Source: Saccharibacillus sacchari DSM 19268 (lineage in GTDB: Bacteria > Bacillota > Bacilli > Paenibacillales > Paenibacillaceae). Taken from it: 64,000 bases of DNA. Made by a program: the position numbers and the translations under genes. Under the pieces are notes generated by a model that saw nothing but the letters and a program-made list of their open reading frames with translations, ran no database searches and had not been told where the DNA came from. Location of the stretch: contig NZ_KK073875.1 of assembly GCF_000585395.1 (NCBI RefSeq), positions 571,186 to 635,185 on the forward strand, read 5' to 3'. Positions 34,314-41,952 of this stretch are shown piece after piece. The number at the start of each line of letters is the position of its first letter. Position 1 is the stretch's first letter.

Positions 34314-34670
34314 TTAGTTGGATTCTTTTGCATCATACTTCCCGGTATTCTTGGTGACGACATAATCTCCATTTTCATCTTTTACCGCGATTACTTCATC
34401 CAAATCTTTGTTTTTAATTGTATAAAGTTTACTTCCGGCTTTGAATTTATTTGAGAACACACCATCGTAACTTCCTTCGTGCTCTACATACTTATCTATT
34501 TCGCCAATTTCTTTATCTACTGCATCTGATTTTTCTTGAGTGACTTCATACAGATTATTATTATATACAACAAAGTTAGAATTCCAGTCAGTCTGTTTTT
34601 CAGCATTACATCCAGTAAGTGCAAACAAGACTAAAATGCAACTCAAAATGTAGAAACTAACCTTGTTCAT
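34314..34670 (-). CDS. Small lipoprotein of the AT-rich cassette
   Basis: A 118-residue protein with a lipoprotein signal: hydrophobic ILSCILVLFALTGC, cysteine at about residue 21. The mature part is polar and acidic with repeated V-x-x-(N/T)-N-L-Y and (K/S)-L-Y-T-I-K patterns, suggesting a small beta-rich domain. No family is recognised. It is the last gene of a three-gene minus-strand unit with an anchored protein and a secreted metalloprotease, so it may be an immunity, adaptor or substrate component; that is inference. Codon use is far more AT-rich than the flanking genes. Confidence 0.75.
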   Translation of the reverse strand: MNKVSFYILSCILVLFALTGCNAEKQTDWNSNFVVYNNNLYEVTQEKSDAVDKEIGEIDKYVEHEGSYDGVFSNKFKAGSKLYTIKNKDLDEVIAVKDENGDYVVTKNTGKYDAKESN

Positions 34671-34689
34671 GATGTCACCTTCATTTCCA

Positions 34690-35325
34690 TTATTTTTTTG
34701 TATCTTTTGCGTTAACTAGTTCTTCAATTTGGGTTAAATCTTGAATTCCTCCATTAGATGGGGGTTGGATTGTATATTCTGAGGTTGTATTCATTTGGGA
34801 TTGAAGGGACCTATTTGGGTTGATTAAAAATTTTCCTTGATAGGCTCCTTTAATGACATAAGCATCTTCAGCAACTGGACCTTCATATTTGTCTAAAAAT
34901 ACGATGGCTTTTTGTCCGATCTGGAATACAGGATTGTCTTCAAAAACAATATTGATGTTCTGTATCTGTCCGTCCTGATCTACCTGCGTCAATCCTCCAG
35001 TTTCCAATATTTTGATGGAGTTTTGATTATATTCACCTTGATGAATTTTTGATACTGAGCTGTTCGTTAATGTAAAAATGACATCAGAATAATTCACTGT
35101 TTCTTGTTGTTCCGCTTCGATTTCTACGATGAGATCAGAACTTTGGATTAATTCAGGAACTGTTTCATAATATTCTGCCACATCTCCAGACATTTCTAAA
35201 ACGGAAATATCTTTTTCAATTTTTTGAGCATTTATATTATTGAAAATATTTGAACCTAAGGCAACTCCTCCAAAAACAATCAGAGATACTGATGCATATT
35301 TTATCCAAGTACTCATTTTATTCAT
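34690..35325 (-). CDS. Membrane-anchored extracytoplasmic protein of the AT-rich cassette
   Basis: A 211-residue protein with one N-terminal membrane segment (about residues 9-30, YASVSLIVFGGVALGSNIF) and a hydrophilic outer domain. That domain has beta-strand-like runs (LIVEIEAEQQETVNYSDVIFTLTN, INIVFEDNPVFQIGQKAIVFLDKY), reminiscent of small secreted beta proteins, but I recognise no family. It lies 19 nt upstream of the lipoprotein gene and 35 nt downstream of the metalloprotease gene. AT-rich codon use marks it as part of the same acquired unit. Confidence 0.75.
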   Translation of the reverse strand: MNKMSTWIKYASVSLIVFGGVALGSNIFNNINAQKIEKDISVLEMSGDVAEYYETVPELIQSSDLIVEIEAEQQETVNYSDVIFTLTNSSVSKIHQGEYNQNSIKILETGGLTQVDQDGQIQNINIVFEDNPVFQIGQKAIVFLDKYEGPVAEDAYVIKGAYQGKFLINPNRSLQSQMNTTSEYTIQPPSNGGIQDLTQIEELVNAKDTKK

Positions 35326-35360
35326 TTGTTAACCTCCTAAGTATATAGATACAATAAAAC

Positions 35361-35903
35361 TTATTTGTATAAATGATTAATTCCCGCAATATCGTCAGAT
35401 CCAGGTTTAAAAACGGCTCTACCATCTGCACTAGTACACATGATTTGTTTTGTATCTGTAACATGTGCTAGGCCCATTCCGTGACCCATTTCGTGACTGA
35501 AAACTCCTTTCTTATAAGTTGACGACATACTGTCCATATAGTAAAAATTAGCTTCAATTACTGAACTATTGATGTTACCAAAAGTTATAAAGTCTCTGTA
35601 ATTGGTGCACTTGGCGTTCCATCCTGTATTTCCATAGTTGTCAGCGCGAATGGTAAAGTCCCTCTTTTGATCCGGAGTATTTGGAGTAAATACAATCTTC
35701 GTGTTTGTAGCATTCCAATCCGCTGCCGCATTTATGAAAGAAGTTTGATAATTTGAGGGCACGGAAGACAGAAAAGTATAAGTCATCTTATTGTCTCCGT
35801 AACTTCCTCCTAACAAGTTATAAGCTTCTGCAGAAGTTGTGCCAAAAATAGAAGTAGCAGCAATAGTTGAAATAAATGCACAAGCTAAAAATCCTTTTTT
35901 CAT
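35361..35903 (-). CDS. Secreted matrixin-type zinc metalloprotease
   Basis: A 180-residue exported protease: signal peptide MKKGFLACAFISTIAATSIF... cleaved near AEA (residue 27). The metzincin zinc motif HEMGHGMGLAH (HExxHxxGxxH) is intact with its catalytic Glu. Downstream, IMCTSADGR supplies the Met-turn and SDDIAGINHLYK matches the C-terminal helix of matrixins (M10). The N-terminal strand MTYTFLSSVPSNYQTSFINAAADWNA also fits. No pro-domain or cysteine switch is visible, so it may be secreted active. SD AGGAGGG lies seven bases before the ATG. First gene of the AT-rich cassette. Confidence 0.88.
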   Translation of the reverse strand: MKKGFLACAFISTIAATSIFGTTSAEAYNLLGGSYGDNKMTYTFLSSVPSNYQTSFINAAADWNATNTKIVFTPNTPDQKRDFTIRADNYGNTGWNAKCTNYRDFITFGNINSSVIEANFYYMDSMSSTYKKGVFSHEMGHGMGLAHVTDTKQIMCTSADGRAVFKPGSDDIAGINHLYK

Positions 35904-36095
35904 AAATAAACCCTCCTGAATTCAATGTATATTGCAATTTAAAAACTTTGTTTTCTTCTTTCTTTTTTATTGAACGATTTCCAATTGTAATTAGTTTTCT
36001 TTTTTCTTTAAAATTATTTGTATTTTTCCAAATAAATAAAATGGCTCTTCTCTATAAGTTGTCCTTGACAGCAGTAGGGCCCGTTCAAGTTGAGC

Positions 36096-36218
36096 TCAAC
36101 ATATGAAATGAGCCATGTTTCGGTAGCCATAAGCTAGTGAAGTACACCCGCTTTTTTCTCCACAGTAGGGACAGGCTTTTTCGGGTTCAAAGCCGATGGG
36201 GAATGCCCCGGCCTTCAT
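36096..36218 (-). pseudogene. Possible 40-residue zinc-ribbon fragment
   Basis: In the roughly 390-nt gap between the cassette and the ABC-F gene, a short minus-strand frame reads FEPEKACPYCGEKSGCTSLAY, with CPYCG and further cysteines spaced like half a zinc ribbon. It has no ribosome site and no clear continuation. It may be the remnant of a transposase or other mobile gene at the edge of the AT-rich block, or a chance frame. Nothing else is seen in 35940-36326. Confidence 0.22.
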
Positions 36219-36326
36219 TTCGTTGTTTGATTTACTACACCCTCTACAAGGAAAATCCAACCATGAGCTTCTTCAACCTTATACTAATCAAGCGCAGTAA
36301 AATAGAGTCGCTTCTCCGTCATTACG

Positions 36327-38225
36327 TTAGTGTCCTAAATGAAACTTAGTCAATTCTTTTTTTATCTCATTAATCTCGCTCATCGTATCGGCTGAAAAGA
36401 TTTCCGGCAATCCATTAAGCACCGATTTGCGCTCGCTCTCACTTGTCCGATTTTCCGCTTCTCCCCGCAGCAGTTCCGCCAGCCTCAGCTCCAGCATCAA
36501 CCGCCGTTCGTTTTCCTCGCGTCCGCCCGGATTTTTCACCCGCAGCTTCTCGTTCTCTTCCTGTTCCTCAAGAGTCCCTTCGAACAGCGCAAAGCCGCCT
36601 TTCCCGTCCAGATCGATCATCCGGTTGGCTGCTTTGCGCACCAGCATCCGGTCGTGCGACACAAGCAGCAGCGCGCCTTCGTACCGCATGAGCGCCGATT
36701 CCATCACTTCGCGCGTGTCGATATCGAGGTAATTGTTCGGCTCGTCGAGGATCAGCAGATTGGCGCCGCCGAAGTATAATCGAATAAACGCCGCCCGGCA
36801 CTTTTCGCCCATGCTGAGATCGCCGATCTTTTTAAAGACGTCTTCTTTCGGAAAAAGAAAACACCCCAACAGCGTGCGCGCTTCCGTCTGCGTCATGTTC
36901 GGCAGTTCCAATAGGCTGTCCAGCAGCGTTTGATCAACAGGCAAGCCTTCCAGCTCCTGCGAAAAATAGCCGATCTTCACATTGGGATGAAGCACGACCT
37001 CGCCGCTTGCGGGAGACAGCTTGCCGTTCGCGAGCCTGAGCAGCGTCGTTTTGCCGCTTCCGTTCGGTCCGCGCACCGCAAGCCGATCCCCGCGATCCAA
37101 CTGGAAGTAAACGTTGCTCAAAACATGCTGTTGTCCGTACGCAAAATTCACATGTTCGAACCGCAGCAGCGTCCGTGCTTCGAATCCTTCGTCTTCCAGG
37201 TTCATCTTCAACTGCGGCGCTTTGCGCACGCTGCCTACGCTCTCCGCGTCCAGACGTTCCAATTGCTTTTGCTTGGCGTGATAGCGGGACACGTTCTTTT
37301 TCGCTTTGGCTTTGTAGTAGCTTTGCGTGATCTTGACTTCATTCTGATGCGTCGCCGAGTTGTGAGCCTGCAAAAACCACTGTTGGTAATTGCGGATCGA
37401 TTCTTCGAGCGCTTTGCGTTGCTGCTCCTGCTTTTTGTGCAGAGCTTCGTGTTCTCGCAGTTCTCGCTCTTTATGGCCTTTGTAATCGGTGTAGCCGCCT
37501 CGGTATTTCGTGATGCCGTCGGGATTCAGTTCGCAGACGGCGGTCGCCACCTCGTCGATAAACTGCCGATCGTGCGAGACGAAAAGCAGCGTTCCCGCGT
37601 AGCTTTTGAGTTGTTCCTCCAACCAATGCAGACTTTCCTCGTCCAAATGGTTGGTCGGCTCGTCAAGAATCAGCAGCTTGGGCGACTTGGCGAGCAGGGC
37701 GGCGAGACGCACCCTTGTTTTTTGCCCGCCGCTCAGCGACGCATACGGCAGCTCCCAAGTCGACTTCGGAATGCCGATCCGCTGGAGCTGCTTCTCGACT
37801 TCGTTTTCCCAATTGAAGCCGTCTTCCGCCTCGTATTGTTCCAACGTCGGCCCATAGGCCGCAAGCGCAGCTTCCGCAGTCTCGCCGGAGCCGCTCATTT
37901 CGTGCATCAGGCGCTCCAACCGGACTTTCAGTTCGTACAACTTTCCGTTTTCCCGATACGCCCGCTCCAATGCCGTCGTCTCCGCAGGAACCTCTTCGTG
38001 CTGCTTCATCATGCCCCACTCTTCGATCGGCAAGATCCGCTCCACATTCCCGCCCGTCGCTTCGTCCATCCCGGCCAGAATGCGCAGCAGCGTCGTTTTG
38101 CCGCATCCGTTACGTCCGAACAACGCGAGGCGCTCGCCTTCCGTCACTTCTACATTTATCTTTTCAAACAGTAAACGTCCGTCCCATTCTTTCTCCAAAT
38201 CTCTTGCGATCATCCATGTACGCAT
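36327..38225 (-). CDS. ABC-F family ATPase, probably antibiotic-resistance type
   Basis: A 632-residue soluble protein with two ABC domains and no membrane part. Domain 1: Walker A GRNGCGKTT, signature LSGGQKTR, Walker B LLILDEPTNHLD. Then a charged linker (about 250-335, RELREHEALHKKQEQQRKALEES) that in ABC-F proteins reaches the ribosomal P/E site. Domain 2: GPNGSGKTT, the degenerate signature LSMGEKCRAAF, LLILDEPNNYLDI, followed by a C-terminal extension of about 60 residues. ABC-F proteins act on ribosomes, and resistance members clear bound drugs. The attenuated leader upstream resembles that of drug-induced ABC-F genes such as vmlR. The drug class cannot be told. Confidence 0.88.
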   Translation of the reverse strand: MRTWMIARDLEKEWDGRLLFEKINVEVTEGERLALFGRNGCGKTTLLRILAGMDEATGGNVERILPIEEWGMMKQHEEVPAETTALERAYRENGKLYELKVRLERLMHEMSGSGETAEAALAAYGPTLEQYEAEDGFNWENEVEKQLQRIGIPKSTWELPYASLSGGQKTRVRLAALLAKSPKLLILDEPTNHLDEESLHWLEEQLKSYAGTLLFVSHDRQFIDEVATAVCELNPDGITKYRGGYTDYKGHKERELREHEALHKKQEQQRKALEESIRNYQQWFLQAHNSATHQNEVKITQSYYKAKAKKNVSRYHAKQKQLERLDAESVGSVRKAPQLKMNLEDEGFEARTLLRFEHVNFAYGQQHVLSNVYFQLDRGDRLAVRGPNGSGKTTLLRLANGKLSPASGEVVLHPNVKIGYFSQELEGLPVDQTLLDSLLELPNMTQTEARTLLGCFLFPKEDVFKKIGDLSMGEKCRAAFIRLYFGGANLLILDEPNNYLDIDTREVMESALMRYEGALLLVSHDRMLVRKAANRMIDLDGKGGFALFEGTLEEQEENEKLRVKNPGGREENERRLMLELRLAELLRGEAENRTSESERKSVLNGLPEIFSADTMSEINEIKKELTKFHLGH

Positions 38226-38249
38226 CAATTCTTCATCCTCTCCGGGTTC

Positions 38250-38287
38250 AAAAAAAGTCCGCAGGGCGGCAAACGCCGCTGCGGACT
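38250..38287 (-). terminator. Attenuator terminator before the ABC-F gene
   Basis: Minus strand: AGTCCGCAG pairs with CTGCGGACT and inner GGCG with CGCC, followed by seven Ts, ending only about 25 nt before the ABC-F start codon. Its position between promoter and gene means it must be bypassed for expression, as in antibiotic-inducible ABC-F leaders. Confidence 0.75.
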
Positions 38288-38343
38288 TCGAGAGTGAATG
38301 ATTGGAAAAGAAACGTACGTTTCGATCGGAGCTTAAGCGTAGT

Positions 38344-38443
38344 ACCTTGTCAACACTAGAAGTAAGGTTGCCTCGGTCTGAACCGCACCTAAAGCGTGTG
38401 CGGTTCAGACCGAGGTAAACCTCCGATTAAGAATTGACAAGGT
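38344..38443 (-). promoter_or_regulatory. Long palindromic leader hairpin upstream of the ABC-F gene
   Basis: A nested perfect palindrome: ACCTTGTCAA (38344-38353) with TTGACAAGGT (38434-38443), and inside it CCTCGGTCTGAACCGCA (38371-38387) with TGCGGTTCAGACCGAGG (38399-38415). On the minus strand a TATAAT lies just upstream (38449-38444), so the whole hairpin would be transcribed at the very 5' end of the ABC-F leader. It has no T run, so it is not a terminator itself. Confidence 0.6.
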
Positions 38444-38723
38444 ATTATATACGCAAAAAAGGCAGCCAGCTCCCGATGGAAGACAGACGTATCCCTCTCG
38501 CACTCATGCCGCAGCCGAACAAATTGCCGTCCGCCTGTGTCGTATCGCTTTTTCGGACCAGCCGAAAAACGCGAAATTGCTGAGTTAGATGAGGACATTC
38601 GTCGTAAACTTCATCGTATAGTGGTTACCTCTCAAATTCTACAGAATGGATGAATCCGTGAAATCGATTGAACAACGCCATTATAACCAAGCTTTCGCGC
38701 TGCCGCAACCTTTTTTCTCCAAA

Positions 38724-38876
38724 TCAGCCGAACATGTAGCCCCAAACAGCGTGCAGCCCGGTCCCCGCCAGGAACAGCACGCCGCCCAGAAATGCCAGAT
38801 ACGTCAACAAACCGACTCCTGCGATCAAAGCCAAACCGATTCCGTTTCCCCGTTTTCCGTGCATGCGGTCTTCCAT
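38724..38876 (-). CDS. Small single-span membrane protein, 50 residues
   Basis: From the chosen start the protein begins MEDRMHGKRGNG and has one or two hydrophobic stretches (IGLALIAGVGLLTYLAFLGGVLFL, then AVWGYMFG). GGGGAGTGG lies upstream of the ATG at 38876; an in-frame ATG at 38915 is less well placed. No family is recognised. It lies divergently from the LacI-type repressor gene, about 170 nt away. The 250 nt between its end and the ABC-F leader hold no other gene. Confidence 0.55.
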   Translation of the reverse strand: MEDRMHGKRGNGIGLALIAGVGLLTYLAFLGGVLFLAGTGLHAVWGYMFG

Positions 38877-39049
38877 ATCCGTCCACTCCCCGTTATTCCG
38901 ATGGGGCTTATTCACCTATGCTTCTCCCCCGGTAAAAAGCCCTTCTTTTATGTTATCGGCATCAAGCGAACTTCCCGATACCCCTTATCTGCAAAAGTTC
39001 TGTGAACATGGTAAAATCGGCATAGCGAAAGCGAAAGGAATGAGCGGAC

Positions 39050-40048
39050 ATGAATACGACCATATCGGATATCGCGCAGATGGCGGGCGTCGCCAAAAGT
39101 ACGGTATCGCGTTATTTGAACGGCGGCTCGGTCAGCGTCAAAACGAAGCAAAAACTGGAGCGCATCACCCGGGAAGCCGGATATGTGCCCAATACGTTCG
39201 CCCAGAGCCTGAAAGCCAAGCGCACCAATCTGATCGGCACGATCGTCCCCCGGCTCGACTCGTTCGCCGCCGCGCAAACGATGACCGGGATCGACGAGGA
39301 GCTGCGCGCAGCCGGAGGTCAAATGCTCGTGTATAACGCCGGACAGGAACGCGAGCGGGAGATCGAAGCCATGCATGATCTGGCAAGGCAAAAGGTTGCG
39401 GGAATCATCCTGATGCCGGCCCAAGTGACGGACGAGCATCTGCTCGCTGCCGAAGCGGCGGGGATTCCTGTTCTGTTGGTCGGCCAAGGAAACGAAGCGC
39501 TGCACAGCCTGGTGTATGACGATTACCAAGCAGGGCTGCTCATGGGTCGTTATGTTTTGGAAAAAGGACATCGCCGCATCGCTTACCTCGGTGTTACAGA
39601 AGAAGACGAAGCGGTTGGACGTCGACGGAAAGAGGGATTTAAACAAGCAGTGCTGGAATGCACGGATTGCGACGTTTTTTATTATGAGAGCAGCTTCAAG
39701 ATCGCAGACGCCAAGCTTGCGGCAGAACGGATTTTGGATGAATGCGGACCGACGCTGATCGTATGTGCTACCGATAATATCGCGCTCGGCGTGGTGAAAA
39801 CGGCGCATGTGCGCGGGTTATCGATTCCTTCGGAGCTGTCGATTACGGGCTTCGGCGGATATGAGGTGACGTCGATCATTCACCCGGAGCTGACAACGGT
39901 TCGTTTCCCGTACTTCGAAGCTGGCAAGCTCGCGGCGCGTCATATGCTCAAGCTGACGGCTGGCGAAGATGTCGAGCGTTTGACGGTGATGGACGTGGAA
40001 ATGTTGGTTCGAGAAAGCGTTGACAATTTGAACAATTCTTCTGTATAA
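39050..40048 (+). CDS. LacI-family repressor of the sucrose operon
   Basis: A 332-residue LacI/GalR regulator. The N-terminal helix-turn-helix is clear: TTISDIAQMAGVAKSTVSRYLNG, followed by the hinge helix region NTFAQSLKAKRTNLIG and a periplasmic-binding-like sensor domain (TVRFPYFEAGKLAARHMLKL is typical of its C-terminal part). It precedes the GH32, kinase and PTS genes, and three identical GGAACCGGTTCC palindromes, a classic LacI-family operator form, lie just after it, so it most likely represses that operon; the inducer may be sucrose-6-phosphate or a fructose phosphate (inference). AAAGGA lies ten bases before the ATG. Its last codons contain the operon promoter. Confidence 0.92.
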   Translation: MNTTISDIAQMAGVAKSTVSRYLNGGSVSVKTKQKLERITREAGYVPNTFAQSLKAKRTNLIGTIVPRLDSFAAAQTMTGIDEELRAAGGQMLVYNAGQEREREIEAMHDLARQKVAGIILMPAQVTDEHLLAAEAAGIPVLLVGQGNEALHSLVYDDYQAGLLMGRYVLEKGHRRIAYLGVTEEDEAVGRRRKEGFKQAVLECTDCDVFYYESSFKIADAKLAAERILDECGPTLIVCATDNIALGVVKTAHVRGLSIPSELSITGFGGYEVTSIIHPELTTVRFPYFEAGKLAARHMLKLTAGEDVERLTVMDVEMLVRESVDNLNNSSV

Positions 40049-40049
40049 T
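40020..40049 (+). promoter_or_regulatory. Promoter of the sucrose operon
   Basis: TTGACA (40020-40025), 18 nt, TATAAT (40044-40049): two perfect boxes. The -10 box overlaps the TAA stop codon of the repressor gene, so the promoter is inside the repressor coding sequence. The expected start, near 40056, falls on operator 1. Confidence 0.88.
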
Positions 40050-40055
40050 GCAAAC

Positions 40056-40067
40056 GGAACCGGTTCC
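40056..40067. promoter_or_regulatory. Operator 1, GGAACCGGTTCC
   Basis: A perfect 12-bp palindrome, flanked AAAC...GAAT, at the predicted transcription start of the sucrose operon. Repressor bound here would block initiation. Confidence 0.85.
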
Positions 40068-40143
40068 GAATCGAGCGAAAAACGCTGAACTTTCGGAACC
40101 CGGAAGTCTGCCCCACACAGAAGGATTATTTTTAATTATTTTT

Positions 40144-40155
40144 GGAACCGGTTCC
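40144..40155. promoter_or_regulatory. Operator 2, GGAACCGGTTCC
   Basis: Same 12-bp palindrome, 88 bp downstream of operator 1. It could serve looping or roadblock repression. Confidence 0.8.
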
Positions 40156-40188
40156 TTTAAAGTCCTGTTCGTTTAGGAAGCTTGAGGG

Positions 40189-40311
40189 CTGCGGGAGAAA
40201 ATCGTTTCGGTCGCGTGTTGAACTGGGGAAGCTGGAATTGGATTTGATGATGGGGCTTCCCCAGTTCAAAGGCGAACGCTATCGCTCCTGCACTGATTTT
40301 CCTCCTCCGCT
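40189..40311. repeat. Palindromic intergenic element, copy E, within the sucrose leader
   Basis: Ends CTGCGGGAGAAAATC and GATTTTCCTCCTCCGCT are imperfect inverse complements; the core pairs TTGAACTGGGGAAGC (40218-40232) perfectly with GCTTCCCCAGTTCAA (40255-40269). Read on the minus strand, its head AGCGGAGG.GGAA..TCAGTGCAGGAG and its tail AACACGCGACCGAAACGA match copy A. CTTGA occurs at both edges (40181-40185, 40310-40314). It lies between operators 2 and 3. Confidence 0.8.
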
Positions 40312-40354
40312 TGATGGCTTCGGAAAAGAAAAGGGCTTTATTTTAGTTAAAAAC

Positions 40355-40366
40355 GGAACCGGTTCC
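40355..40366. promoter_or_regulatory. Operator 3, GGAACCGGTTCC
   Basis: Same 12-bp palindrome with flanks AAAC...GTTAAAG, 12 nt before the SD of the GH32 gene and 211 bp after operator 2, from which copy E separates it. Confidence 0.82.
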
Positions 40367-40395
40367 GTTAAAGATATGGAGGAATGTCTGCACCT

Positions 40396-41952
40396 ATGAA
40401 AATGACAAAAGAACAAAAGTATCGGCTGTTGGAGCAAGCGGAGCCAGGGGAACTGGAAGAGCTGGCTGCAAGGGCCGAAAATTGCGAATGGCGGCAAGGT
40501 TATCATATTCAGCCGCATGCGGGACTGCTGAATGATCCGAACGGGTTCGCTTTTTACGACGGGAAGTATCATTTGTTTTATCAATGGTTCCCGCTGGGGA
40601 CGGATCACGGGATGAAGTATTGGTATCACGTGACGTCTTCGGATCTGGCACATTGGACGGATGCGGGCATCGGATTGGAACCGGGCGGCCGTTACGACTC
40701 GCACGGCGCGTATTCGGGCAGCGGGATCGTCAAGGACGGCAAACTGCATCTGATGTATACCGGCAATGTGCGGGACGAGAACTGGGTTCGGCATCCGTAT
40801 CAGTGTCTGGCGATCACGGACGGAAGCGGGTTGGCGACGAAGCTGGAGCAGCCGGTAATCGGAAGCGTGCCGCCGGGGTACACGGAGCATTTCCGCGATC
40901 CCAAAGTATGGCGGGACGGCGAGGGTTATCGATGCGTGATCGGTGCGCAGCGAGATGACCTGACCGGGACGGCGGTGATGTATCGTTCGAAGGATTTACT
41001 GGATTGGACGTTCGAAGGCGAGCTGCATACCTCCCTCTCTTCGTTCGGCTATATGTGGGAGTGCCCGGATTATTTCGAACTCGGCGATCGGGGCGTGCTG
41101 CTGTTTTGTCCGCAAGGGATACGGCCGGACGGCGAACGATTCCGCAATATTTATCAGTCGGGCTATATGCTGGGCAAGCCGCTGGAGTCGAACGGACGAA
41201 ATTTTGAACACGGCGAATTCGTCGAGCTGGATCGCGGTTTCGACTTCTATGCCCCGCAGACGACGGAAGGTCCGGACGGGCAGCGCATATTGGTCGGCTG
41301 GATGGGACTGCCCGATCTGGAGTATCCGACGGACGACAAAGGCTGGGCGCATTGCCTGACGCTGCCAAGAGAGTTGTCGCTGCGAAACGGCAAGCTGATC
41401 CAGCGTCCGGCGGCGGGATTAATCAGTTTGCGCGACAAGGAGATCGAGTTCTCCGCCGAGTTGAACGAGGAAAGTCGCAGCTTTGCAGGAGTCGAAGGTA
41501 CGGCTTACGAACTTCGAGTGGCGATCTCTCCTTCCGCGTCCGATTCGGAGCACGGCACGTTCGGCATTCAATTCCGCACCGGGGAAAACGAACGGACCAT
41601 GTTGAGCTACGACGTTTCAAGCGGTGAAGTCACGCTGGATCGTTCGCAGTCCGGCGCCTCGCTGAGTCCAGACTACGGCACGACTCGAAGCTGTAAGCTG
41701 AGCGACCAACATGGAAGCCGAACGGTCGAATTCCGCTTGTTCGTCGATACGTCGTCCGTGGAAGTGTTCGTGAACGACGGCGAAGAGACGTTTACCGCCC
41801 GCTTGTTCCCCGACTCCGCGAGCACCGGGATTTCGTTTTTCGCGAACGGCGGCACAGCGGCATTCGAAGGTTCGTACTGGTCACTTCGCGAGGGATCGAT
41901 TCCGCGCGGATTGCCGACCGATATTTTAGAACACGGGAAGGTGAAGCCATGA
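40396..41952 (+). CDS. scrB: Sucrose-6-phosphate hydrolase (GH32)
   Basis: A 518-residue GH32 enzyme that splits sucrose-6-phosphate into glucose-6-phosphate and fructose. The three GH32 carboxylates are present: nucleophile D47 in LLNDPNG, transition-state D168 in FRDPKV and acid/base E222 in MWECPD. A five-bladed propeller (to about 350) is followed by the usual C-terminal beta sandwich (EFRLFVDTSSVEVFVNDGEETFTARLFP). No signal peptide, so it is cytosolic, as expected with a PTS. An ATG at 40384 is only one base after GGAGG; the ATG at 40396 is 13 bases away and preferred, with some doubt. First gene of the sucrose operon. Confidence 0.92.
   Translation: MKMTKEQKYRLLEQAEPGELEELAARAENCEWRQGYHIQPHAGLLNDPNGFAFYDGKYHLFYQWFPLGTDHGMKYWYHVTSSDLAHWTDAGIGLEPGGRYDSHGAYSGSGIVKDGKLHLMYTGNVRDENWVRHPYQCLAITDGSGLATKLEQPVIGSVPPGYTEHFRDPKVWRDGEGYRCVIGAQRDDLTGTAVMYRSKDLLDWTFEGELHTSLSSFGYMWECPDYFELGDRGVLLFCPQGIRPDGERFRNIYQSGYMLGKPLESNGRNFEHGEFVELDRGFDFYAPQTTEGPDGQRILVGWMGLPDLEYPTDDKGWAHCLTLPRELSLRNGKLIQRPAAGLISLRDKEIEFSAELNEESRSFAGVEGTAYELRVAISPSASDSEHGTFGIQFRTGENERTMLSYDVSSGEVTLDRSQSGASLSPDYGTTRSCKLSDQHGSRTVEFRLFVDTSSVEVFVNDGEETFTARLFPDSASTGISFFANGGTAAFEGSYWSLREGSIPRGLPTDILEHGKVKP

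Noticed and set aside
36137-36349. 70-residue plus-strand frame in the gap before the ABC-F gene
   Set aside because: It has no ribosome site or motif, and it overlaps the 3' end of the ABC-F gene.
38389-38598. 69-residue frame as an ABC-F leader peptide
   Set aside because: It spans the TATAAT and the palindrome and would start upstream of the likely promoter; no ribosome site supports it.
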